DNA of 64,000 nt from CAYVQE01 sp964454005. Lineage in GTDB: Bacteria; Myxococcota; B64-G9. Below are positions 1-7,337 of this stretch, piece after piece. A model generated the notes under the pieces. The model was not told the DNA's origin. It did not search any database and was given only the letters and a program-made list of their open reading frames with translations. The position numbers and the translations under genes are program-made. The DNA lies in the NCBI GenBank assembly GCA_964454005.1, contig CAYVQE010000012.1, positions 17,423 to 81,422 of the forward strand. Direction: 5' to 3'. Positions within the stretch are counted from its first letter, which is position 1. The number at the start of each line of letters is the position of its first letter.

Positions 1-2
1 AC

Positions 3-1025
3 CTCGACCTGACCAGCATCGCCGACCTGGGCCTGTCTATGCTCCAGCGCGCGGATCTGTTCGAACGCAACCTGGGCCAGCTGCGCAAGCGGCTGTGGAG
101 CCGGGTGGTGTTCGAGCTGCACCGCGGCGAGCGGGTGTACAAGGGGCTGACCTATTACCGGCGCCGCTGGACGGGCTGGGTCATCGGCTCCAACCTGTCG
201 GCCCTGTCCGCCGTGTTCGAGAGCCTGGTGCGGCTGGATCCGGGCGACGAACGCCTGGTGCTGCTGCGCGATGCGCTGCTGGGCGAGGCCTCGGCCGTGC
301 GCGGCTTCGGCAACACGCACGAGAACCGCCGCGCCATCCAGGCCCTGTTGACCTACATGGACAAGGCCGACACGGCCGACGTCACGGCCCGCGTCGCGGT
401 TCAAGGCGACGGCGCGCTGGAGTTCGGCGACGGGGTCAAGATCGCCCAACGCAGCTTCTCAAACGACCAGCCGCTGTCGCTGCAGGTCGAGGCCGAGGGC
501 GAGCTGCTGGCCCGCGTGCTGACCAGCTACCTGCCGGCGGCGCCCGGACATGCGGTCGAGCCGCGCGCTCAGGGGCTGATCGTCAGCCGGCGCAGCACCA
601 TCTTCCCGGCCGACGACAGCGAACCGCGGGTGTTCGAGGACGAGGCCGGTGCGAAACGCGCGCTGGTCCCGGGCGACATCCTGGAGATCGAGGCCCGCCT
701 GGTCAACCAGTCCGAGATGCACCACGTGGCGCTGATCGTGCCCTTCGCCGCCGGACTGGAGCCGCTGAATCCCGAACTGGCGACCGCCTCCAGCGATGCC
801 AAGCCCTCGCGCGCGGACAGCCGCAAGGCGGACTACGTCCAGCGCCTGGACCACGAGGTGCGCTACTACTTCATCGACTTGCCCAAGGGCAACCACAGCT
901 TCTACTTTCGGGTGCGGGCCGCCACGCGCGGCTCCTTCGTCCACCCGGCGCCCTGGGCCGAGCAGATGTACCACCAGGATGTGCGCGGGCGCGGCGCCGG
1001 GATGCGGATCGCGATCGAGCGCTGA
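3..1025 (+). CDS. Bacterial alpha-2-macroglobulin, C-terminal part (cut by window edge)
   Basis: The reading frame is open to the left edge, so only the last ~340 residues are visible and the start lies outside. The sequence fits the final domains of a large bacterial alpha-2-macroglobulin: a helical thioester-barrel-like stretch followed by an all-beta receptor-binding-like (MG10) domain ending in FRVRAATRGSFVHPAPWAEQ and MYHQDV, the usual closing pattern of YfhM-type proteins. These are periplasmic protease-trapping proteins. The thioester motif and lipobox would be upstream and cannot be checked. pbpC follows 51 nt downstream; the A2M-pbpC pairing is classical and links protease defence to peptidoglycan repair. 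Family assignment is confident from the C-terminus plus context. Confidence 0.85.
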   Translation, partial: LDLTSIADLGLSMLQRADLFERNLGQLRKRLWSRVVFELHRGERVYKGLTYYRRRWTGWVIGSNLSALSAVFESLVRLDPGDERLVLLRDALLGEASAVRGFGNTHENRRAIQALLTYMDKADTADVTARVAVQGDGALEFGDGVKIAQRSFSNDQPLSLQVEAEGELLARVLTSYLPAAPGHAVEPRAQGLIVSRRSTIFPADDSEPRVFEDEAGAKRALVPGDILEIEARLVNQSEMHHVALIVPFAAGLEPLNPELATASSDAKPSRADSRKADYVQRLDHEVRYYFIDLPKGNHSFYFRVRAATRGSFVHPAPWAEQMYHQDVRGRGAGMRIAIER

Positions 1026-1076
1026 ACTCGATGGCGGTGCTTGGCGCAACAGTCCACTCCGGGGAGACGCGGTGGC

Positions 1077-3467
1077 ATGAGTCGGCGGCAGCGGATTCTG
1101 GTCTGCGGGGCGACGGCGGCGGCCATGGCGGCCGTGGCCCTGGCGGCGGTGTTCGTCTGCTCGCTGCAGCGTGGCCTGCACACCCCGCAGCCCTCGAAGC
1201 TGATGCTGGATCGTCGCGGGCATTACCTGGGCGAGGTGTCCGGTCACCGCGGCCGCATCGGATACTGGCCGCTGCCGCCGGTTTTGCCGGAGAAGATCAT
1301 CCACGCCACGCTGGAGACCGAGGATCAGTACTTCTACCACCACGCCGGCGTACACCTGCCCTCGGTGCTGCGGGCCCTGGCGCAGTACATGGCCCACGGG
1401 CAGGTGATCTCGGGCGCCTCGACCATCGCCATGCAGGTCGCCCGCCTGCAGCGACCCAGCCCGCGTACCCTGTGGGCCAAGGCGCGCGAGTCGGCCGAGG
1501 CCCTGCTTTTGGTGCGCGATCACGGCCACGACAGGGTGCTGCGCCAGTATCTGACCCTGGCCCCTTACGGCAACCGGGTGCGCGGCATCGTGCGCGCCGC
1601 GCGCTACTACTTCGCCAAGCCCATCCGGGACCTGTCCTGGCTGCAGGTCGCCTTCCTGGTCGGCCTGCCCCAGGCGCCGGGGCGCATGAACCCACACCGG
1701 CCGGAGGGCCTGGAGCGCGGGCTGCGCCGGGCGCGGCTCATCCTGGCGCGGCTGAATCGGCTCGGCCATCTCGACGACACCGAGCTGCGCCAGGCGCTGG
1801 CGTCCGAACTCGGGCTGGTGGATAGGCCCGAGCGGCGGGCCGAGGCCATGCACGCGGTGCTGCGCTGGAGCGAGCTGGTGGCCGAGCGGCCCGGCTTCAT
1901 CCACGACACCAGCATCGACCTGGAACTGCAGCGCCGGGCGGCCGACCGGATGGCGGCCCAGCTGAAGCGGCTGCGCTGGCGCGGTGCCGGCAACGCCGCC
2001 TTGCTGGTGGTGGATCGCGATACCGGCGAGGTGCTGGTCTACCTCGGCTCCAACGATTACTTCGCCCAGGAGCCGCGCGGGGCCATCGACTACCTGCGCG
2101 TCAAGCGCCCCCCGGGCTCGGCGCTCAAGCCCTTCGTTTACGCCCTGGCCTTCGAACAGGGCAACCTGACCGCGGCCAGCCAGTTGGGCGACATCCAGGT
2201 CGAGTTCATCCGCGAGCACAACTCGGCCTACCGGCCGCACAACATCGGGCACGATTTCCTGGGTCCCATGCTGGCCCGCGAGGCGCTGGCCAACTCGCGC
2301 AACATCCCGGCGCTGGAGGTCCTGTCGCGGCTCGGGGTGGAGCGGGCGCTGCAGTTTTTCGACGCAGCCGGGGTGGCGGGCATCGACTACGATCCGGGCG
2401 CGTACGGCCTGGGTCTGGTGTTGGGCAACCTGCACGTCACCCTCGAGGAATTGGTGGCCCTGTACGGCGTGCTAGCTCACGACGGGCGCACCCGGCGGCT
2501 GCGCTTTTTTCCCGCGGGCCAGGGCGCGCAAGAGAGCCCTTCCGCGCTAGCGGCCGGTGCCCGGCTGCTCTCGCCGGGCACGGCCCAGCTGGTGGCGCAT
2601 ATCCTGGCCGATCCGGTCGCCCGCAAGCCCACCTTCGCCCGCGGCAATGCGCTGGAGTACGACTACGGGGTGGCGGTCAAGACCGGCACCAGCCAGGGCT
2701 ACCGCGACGGTTGGGCGGTGGCCTTCTCGGATCGCCTGATCGTCGGCGCCTGGATCGGCAACCACGACTGGCGCCGCATGAACCGGGTGGGCGGGTTGAG
2801 CGCGGCGCGCATCGTGCGCTCGGTCATGGACGACCTGATGGCGCGCCACGAGTCCCACCGCGCGGTGGCCGAGCAGGTGCCGTCGCCGCAGGGCTACGAG
2901 CGCCGCCTGGTCTGCGGCCTGAGCGGCCGGCTGGCCGGGCCCCATTGCCCGCACCGGCGGGTCGAGTACTTCGCCCCGGGCAGCGCCCCCTACGCCAGCT
3001 GCCCTTACCACCGCAAGGTCCGGCTCGACCGCCGCAACGGTCTGCTGGCCGGCCCGGCCTGCCCCGAATGGGCGCTGGATGAGCGGGTCATGGTCAGCCT
3101 GCCCGAGCGCTACGCCGCCTGGGCGCGGGCGGCCCGGCTCGAGATCGCCCCGGTGCGCACCAGCCCGCTGTGCCGGGCCGAGGTCGATGCGCAGCCGCCG
3201 GCGCTGAGCATCACCGAGCCGCGCGACGGGGCGCGCTACGTCTGGGACCCGGACACCCCGGCCGCCTACGATACGGTCAAGCTGGCCGCCCGGGTCGAAC
3301 CGCCCGACGCCCCGATCGTGTTTTTGGTCGACGGCCTGCCGGTGGCCCGGGTGGAGTACCCGCACGAGTTCCGCTGGCCGCTCGAGCCGGGCACCCACTC
3401 GATCCGCGCCGCCCTGCTCGACCGGCCGCAGGTCAGCCCGCCGGTCACCATCACCGTGCGCGACTGA
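1077..3467 (+). CDS. pbpC: Penicillin-binding protein 1C (glycosyltransferase-transpeptidase)
   Basis: Bifunctional class A PBP, 796 aa, that polymerises and crosslinks peptidoglycan in the periplasm. An N-terminal membrane anchor spans about residues 8-30. The GT51 domain has the catalytic Glu at E82 (ETEDQYFYHH) and the GASTIAMQ motif at 113-120. The transpeptidase has SALK (S348-K351), SRN (407-409) and KTG (535-537). A C-terminal beta domain (about 700-796) matches the BiPBP_C module typical of PBP1C. The ATG at 1077 was chosen because GGGGAG lies ~10 nt upstream and it opens directly into the membrane anchor; a TTG at 1041 in the same frame would add 12 residues. It forms the A2M-pbpC pair with the preceding gene. 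Confidence 0.93.
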   Translation: MSRRQRILVCGATAAAMAAVALAAVFVCSLQRGLHTPQPSKLMLDRRGHYLGEVSGHRGRIGYWPLPPVLPEKIIHATLETEDQYFYHHAGVHLPSVLRALAQYMAHGQVISGASTIAMQVARLQRPSPRTLWAKARESAEALLLVRDHGHDRVLRQYLTLAPYGNRVRGIVRAARYYFAKPIRDLSWLQVAFLVGLPQAPGRMNPHRPEGLERGLRRARLILARLNRLGHLDDTELRQALASELGLVDRPERRAEAMHAVLRWSELVAERPGFIHDTSIDLELQRRAADRMAAQLKRLRWRGAGNAALLVVDRDTGEVLVYLGSNDYFAQEPRGAIDYLRVKRPPGSALKPFVYALAFEQGNLTAASQLGDIQVEFIREHNSAYRPHNIGHDFLGPMLAREALANSRNIPALEVLSRLGVERALQFFDAAGVAGIDYDPGAYGLGLVLGNLHVTLEELVALYGVLAHDGRTRRLRFFPAGQGAQESPSALAAGARLLSPGTAQLVAHILADPVARKPTFARGNALEYDYGVAVKTGTSQGYRDGWAVAFSDRLIVGAWIGNHDWRRMNRVGGLSAARIVRSVMDDLMARHESHRAVAEQVPSPQGYERRLVCGLSGRLAGPHCPHRRVEYFAPGSAPYASCPYHRKVRLDRRNGLLAGPACPEWALDERVMVSLPERYAAWARAARLEIAPVRTSPLCRAEVDAQPPALSITEPRDGARYVWDPDTPAAYDTVKLAARVEPPDAPIVFLVDGLPVARVEYPHEFRWPLEPGTHSIRAALLDRPQVSPPVTITVRD

Positions 3468-3510
3468 GCCGGCGTCATCCGCCAGATCCACCCTTTCCCG
3501 GGGCCGCGGG

Positions 3511-3539
3511 TTTTCTCCCGCCGGCCGGTCGACTACAAT
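3511..3539 (+). promoter_or_regulatory. Candidate sigma-70 promoter for the phosphatidyltransferase gene
   Basis: TTTTCT (3511-3516) and TACAAT (3534-3539) are separated by 17 nt, ahead of the start at 3593. The -10 is close to consensus; the -35 is weak. The leader is about 50 nt and includes a GC-rich inverted repeat (GCGGCCGGAGGTATCCGGCCGC-like, from 3541). Confidence 0.5.
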
Positions 3540-3592
3540 AGCGGCCGGAGGTATCCGGCCGCTGCGACGCAGGTTGCCCGATTGGAGGACGG

Positions 3593-4237
3593 ATGGCAGA
3601 AGACAGACCCGGCGATGAGGCGCCCAAGCGCCACTTCAGCCTGCTGCGCACCTTGGTGTTGGCCGATCTGTTGACGCTGGGCAACGCCGCCTGCGGCACC
3701 ATGGCCATCTTCATGTGCCTCAAGGGGCTCGACCTCAATGCCCCGGTGTTCATCTGGACGGCCTTCGCCTTGATCCCGGTGGCGCTGGTGCTCGACATAC
3801 TCGACGGCTTCGTGGCCCGTTGGCGCCGGCGCAAGTCCTACCTGGGCGCCGATCTGGACTCGCTGGCCGACAGCATCTCCTTCGGGGTGGCGCCGGCGGT
3901 GCTGGGCTATACGCTCGGCATGCGCGGGGGCTGGGATGTGCTGGTGCTGGTGCTGTTCGTCACCGCGGGCATCGCCCGGCTGGCCCGCTACAACGCCACC
4001 CTCGACGATCTGTCCGGCGAGGGGGGCAAGGTGCGCTACTACGAAGGGCTGCCCATTCCGTCCAGCGTGCTGCTGGTGGCCGTGCTGGCGGTGGCCTTCG
4101 CCACCGATGCGGTGGGCGCGCGGCTGTGGTTCGGCTCGGTGGAGCTGCTGGGTACCCCGCTGCACCCGCTGGTGCTGGTCTACCTGCTCAGCGGCTGCGC
4201 CATGGTCAGCGCCACCCTGCGCATTCCCAAGCCCTGA
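3593..4237 (+). CDS. pssA: CDP-alcohol phosphatidyltransferase, probably phosphatidylserine synthase
   Basis: Integral membrane enzyme that transfers a phosphatidyl group from CDP-diacylglycerol to an alcohol, most likely serine in phospholipid synthesis. The full CDP-OH signature D-x2-D-G-x2-A-R-x8-G-x3-D-x3-D is present from D68 to D93. Hydrophobic segments before and after give about six predicted membrane spans. At 214 aa with an N-terminal cytoplasmic tail, it fits the short PssA form. The start has GGAGGACGG just upstream. RNase D follows 27 nt downstream, so the two may be cotranscribed. Serine specificity is inferred from size and the FGVAPA stretch after the motif; a phosphatidylglycerophosphate synthase is less likely. 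Confidence 0.85.
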   Translation: MAEDRPGDEAPKRHFSLLRTLVLADLLTLGNAACGTMAIFMCLKGLDLNAPVFIWTAFALIPVALVLDILDGFVARWRRRKSYLGADLDSLADSISFGVAPAVLGYTLGMRGGWDVLVLVLFVTAGIARLARYNATLDDLSGEGGKVRYYEGLPIPSSVLLVAVLAVAFATDAVGARLWFGSVELLGTPLHPLVLVYLLSGCAMVSATLRIPKP

Positions 4238-4264
4238 GCCAGGCGAGCGGATGGGAGCAGGGCG

Positions 4265-5428
4265 ATGACTCCGGCGGCCGAGCGAGACTTCTGCTTCGTC
4301 CAGTCCCGGGCGGAGCTGGCCGCGCTGCTCGAAGCGCTGGCGTCCAGCTCCCGGGTGGCGCTCGACACCGAAGCCGACAGCCTGCACCATTACTTCCAGA
4401 AAGTCTGCTTGATCCAGCTCAGCCTGGACGAAGCCAGGCCGCAACATTGGGTGATCGATCCGCTGGCCGAACTCGGGCTGGAGCCGCTCATGGAACAGCT
4501 GCGCCGGCGGGTGCTGGTGTTGCACGGTGCCGATTACGACCTGCGTATGCTGCGCAGCGACTTCGGCTTTCGCCCCGGAGCCGCGGTGATCGACACCATG
4601 CTGGCCGCCCAGCTGCTGGGCCACCGGCGGCCGGGCCTGGCCGCGCTGGTGGCCGAGCGTTTTGGCCACCAGCTGTCGAAGAAGGCCCAGCGGGCCGACT
4701 GGGCAGCCCGGCCCCTGGCCCACGAGCTGCTGGGGTATGCGGCCGACGACACCCGCCACCTGCTGGCGCTGGCCGATGGTCTGCTCGAGGACCTGGAGCG
4801 CTGCGGCCGGCTGGCCTGGCACGCCGAGAGCTGCCGCCGGCTGGTGGCGGCCACCGCCTGCGACCGGTCGCGCGATCCGGATGCGGAGTGGCGCATTCCG
4901 GGCGCGGGCAAGTTGGACCGGCAGACCTTGGCCATGCTGCGCAGCTTGTGGACCTGGCGCGAGGATGAGGCGCGGCGGGTCGATCGGCCGCCGTTTCGGG
5001 TGCTGCACAACGGCGAGCTGCTCGAGCTGGCCGTCTGGCTGGCCGCCGACCGGCGGCGGCTGCCGCTGCGCCATCCCCGGCTGGGCCGGCGGCTGCACCA
5101 CCGACCGCGCCAGTCGCTTGAGCGGGCGGCGGCCGCGGCCCGGGCCCTGCCAGCCGAGCGCTGGCCGCGCCGGCGCTGGGGCCGGCGCGGCACACCGGTC
5201 GGGCCGCTGCTCAAGCCGCTGCGCCGGGCCGTGGCCGAGCGGGCCGCGGAGCTGGACCTGGAGCCGTGTTTGCTGGCGCCCAAGGCCGCCCTGGAAGCCA
5301 TCGGACGTGTCCGACCGGCCGATGCGGCCGGGCTGCAGCGGGTCGGCGGGCTGATGGACTGGCAGACCGAGCTGCTCGAGCCCGTGCTGCGGCCGCTGCT
5401 GCGCGTGGACACGGCCGCCGACGGTTGA
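4265..5428 (+). CDS. rnd: Ribonuclease D-like 3'-5' exonuclease
   Basis: DEDDy-family exonuclease, 387 aa, expected to trim tRNA and other structured RNA 3' ends. Exo I is DTEAD (D34, E36), Exo II lies in HGADYDLRML (D92), and Exo III is YAADDTRHLL (Y158, D162). Two HRDC-like helical regions follow (about 210-280 and 300-375), the usual RNase D layout. The start ATG has GGGAG about 8 nt upstream. It sits downstream of the phosphatidyltransferase gene and is probably cotranscribed. All metal-binding residues are present, so activity is expected. Confidence 0.9.
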   Translation: MTPAAERDFCFVQSRAELAALLEALASSSRVALDTEADSLHHYFQKVCLIQLSLDEARPQHWVIDPLAELGLEPLMEQLRRRVLVLHGADYDLRMLRSDFGFRPGAAVIDTMLAAQLLGHRRPGLAALVAERFGHQLSKKAQRADWAARPLAHELLGYAADDTRHLLALADGLLEDLERCGRLAWHAESCRRLVAATACDRSRDPDAEWRIPGAGKLDRQTLAMLRSLWTWREDEARRVDRPPFRVLHNGELLELAVWLAADRRRLPLRHPRLGRRLHHRPRQSLERAAAAARALPAERWPRRRWGRRGTPVGPLLKPLRRAVAERAAELDLEPCLLAPKAALEAIGRVRPADAAGLQRVGGLMDWQTELLEPVLRPLLRVDTAADG

Positions 5429-5519
5429 CAGGCCCGGGAGCCTGGGGCGAGAATGCCAACAACCACAGAGTGTTCTGAGCCCGATGGGCCCTATGGGGCC
5501 CGGGCGAGAGGGTGATTGC

Positions 5520-7307
5520 ATGGAGCGGATCGGGAAGCTGATTGGGTGCCTGTTGGGTTTGTGCCTGGCTCTCGGCTGGACCGGGACGGCAGCGGCCGAG
5601 CAGAAATGCGTCGGCTGGATCGCGGTCGACACCGGGGAGGTGACGGGAGCCGAGATCCAGGTCGACGGCAAGCCGGTCGGTCTGAAGACCCCGGATACGG
5701 TCAAGGGCGTCGCCTGCGGCCAGCACACGGTCACGGTACACAAGGAGTTCTATCGGGCCCAGCCGCACAAGGTGGAGGTCGCCTCCGGCGACGTGGCCAA
5801 GGTGCAGTTCGAGTTGGTGCCCAACTTCGCCAGCCTCGAGGTACTGTCCAAGCCCGGTGGGGCCGAGGTCTGGCTCGACGGCGAAAAGGCCGGCAAGACC
5901 CCGTTGAAGCTGGCCCGCGCCGAGGCCGGCCGCCATCGCCTCGAGGTGCGCCTGGCCGATTACGCCACGGCCGAGCGCCAGGTGGTGCTGCGGCCGGGTG
6001 GCGAGAGCGTGCAGCGCTTCGCCCTCGAGCCCGATTTCGGCAGCCTGGTGGTCGAGGCACCGGAAGGGGTCGAGGCCACGGTTTGGCTCGACGGCGATGC
6101 GCTGGGCCCGGCGCCGCTGGAGTTGAAGCGGGTCGTGGCCGGGCGCCACACGGTCCGGGTGACAGCCGATCTGTACCGGCCTTTCGAGCGCAAGGTGGTG
6201 GTGCGCTCCGGCCGCCGCAACCGGATCAAGGCCCGGTTGCGGCCGAACCACGGCACCCTGGCCATCCGCACCCGGCCGCCGGGCGGCCAAGTGCGGATCG
6301 ACGGCGGGGCCGCGGGTACCACCCCGCTCGAGGTCAAGCTGGCTCCCGGCCCGCATGCGATCGAGGTCAGCGGCCCCAGCCCGGCCTACACGCCGGTCAC
6401 GCGCAAGGTGCGCGTGCGCCGCGGCGGGCGGCACAAGCTGGTGCTCAAGCTGCCGGCCAAGACCGGCATGCTGATGATCGACACGGTGCCCTTCGGGGCC
6501 CGGATCGAGATCGACGGCAAGCCGCGGGGCACCGGCCCGCTGTCGCTCAAGGCGGTACCGGTGGGCGCCCACGTGCTGCTGGCCCGCAAACAGGGCCTGC
6601 CGCCGCTGCACGGCCGCATCGAGGTGGTCGCTGGCGAGCGTTCGCTGGTGGAGATGAACCTGAAGGAGCCGGAGAAATCGGTCTACCGCTCGCCCGTGGC
6701 GCCGGCCGCGGTCGCCGAGAGCGAACCGAAATCCAAACCGAGACCGAAATCGAAACCGGAGCCCCAACCCGAGCCCGCGGCCGAGCCCGCGGCCGAGCCC
6801 CAGCCCGAGCCCGAGGCCGGGGCCGATTCGACAGAAATGGCCGAAGCCGAGCCGGAGACGCCCGCCTTCGTCGACGACGGCTCGAGCGAAGAGGCCGACA
6901 CCGAGGTCAGCGCCCGGGCGGCCGCGGGCATGAGCGCCCAGCGCTGGTCGGCCTGGATCACCGGCGGCACCGCGGTGGCCGCGGCCATCGCCTGCGCGAC
7001 CATGTTCGGCATGGGCTTCGCCGCCGAGAGCGACGCCGACAACGCCTACCAGAAATGGCTGGACAACCGCGACACGCCCCAGGCCGACCAGCTCGAGGAT
7101 GAGTACGAGGAGCTGGACCGCGATTCGGCCCTGTACAAGAACGTCGGCTGGGGCATGCTCGGCGGAGCGGTGGCCCTGGGCGCGGTGTCGGTGGTGCTGT
7201 TTCTGACCGAGCCCGAGCCCGAGGTCGATGCCACCGGCCCCCAGGACGGCTTCGGCCTGGCGCCGCTGCCCGGCGGGGCCATGGCCAGCTACCGCATCCG
7301 CTTCTGA
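5520..7307 (+). CDS. Exported PEGA-repeat protein with two C-terminal membrane segments
   Basis: 595 aa. A signal peptide (residues 1-27, ending TAAAEQ) precedes five tandem PEGA-type beta domains of about 55-60 residues each, recognisable by repeats such as GAEVWLDGEKAGKTPL, ATVWLDGDALGPAPL, QVRIDGGAAGTTPL and RIEIDGKPRGTGPL. Next comes a Lys/Pro then Glu/Pro repeat linker (about 405-440), an acidic stretch, and two hydrophobic segments near 485-505 and 545-570. PEGA domains are surface or envelope modules common in myxobacteria-like genomes; the function here is unknown. The ATG at 5520 is chosen over 5484 because it begins the signal peptide directly. The kinase at 10059-12671 ends in the same kind of PEGA fold, suggesting a shared signalling theme. 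Confidence 0.75.
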   Translation: MERIGKLIGCLLGLCLALGWTGTAAAEQKCVGWIAVDTGEVTGAEIQVDGKPVGLKTPDTVKGVACGQHTVTVHKEFYRAQPHKVEVASGDVAKVQFELVPNFASLEVLSKPGGAEVWLDGEKAGKTPLKLARAEAGRHRLEVRLADYATAERQVVLRPGGESVQRFALEPDFGSLVVEAPEGVEATVWLDGDALGPAPLELKRVVAGRHTVRVTADLYRPFERKVVVRSGRRNRIKARLRPNHGTLAIRTRPPGGQVRIDGGAAGTTPLEVKLAPGPHAIEVSGPSPAYTPVTRKVRVRRGGRHKLVLKLPAKTGMLMIDTVPFGARIEIDGKPRGTGPLSLKAVPVGAHVLLARKQGLPPLHGRIEVVAGERSLVEMNLKEPEKSVYRSPVAPAAVAESEPKSKPRPKSKPEPQPEPAAEPAAEPQPEPEAGADSTEMAEAEPETPAFVDDGSSEEADTEVSARAAAGMSAQRWSAWITGGTAVAAAIACATMFGMGFAAESDADNAYQKWLDNRDTPQADQLEDEYEELDRDSALYKNVGWGMLGGAVALGAVSVVLFLTEPEPEVDATGPQDGFGLAPLPGGAMASYRIRF

Positions 7308-7337
7308 TCCCCGGGGGCATGACAGGAGGTTGACGAG

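Noticed and set aside
3496..3514. CCCG...CGGGTTTT hairpin after pbpC as a terminator
   Set aside because: Only four solid base pairs with a six-base loop; the T run more likely belongs to the -35 region of the next promoter.
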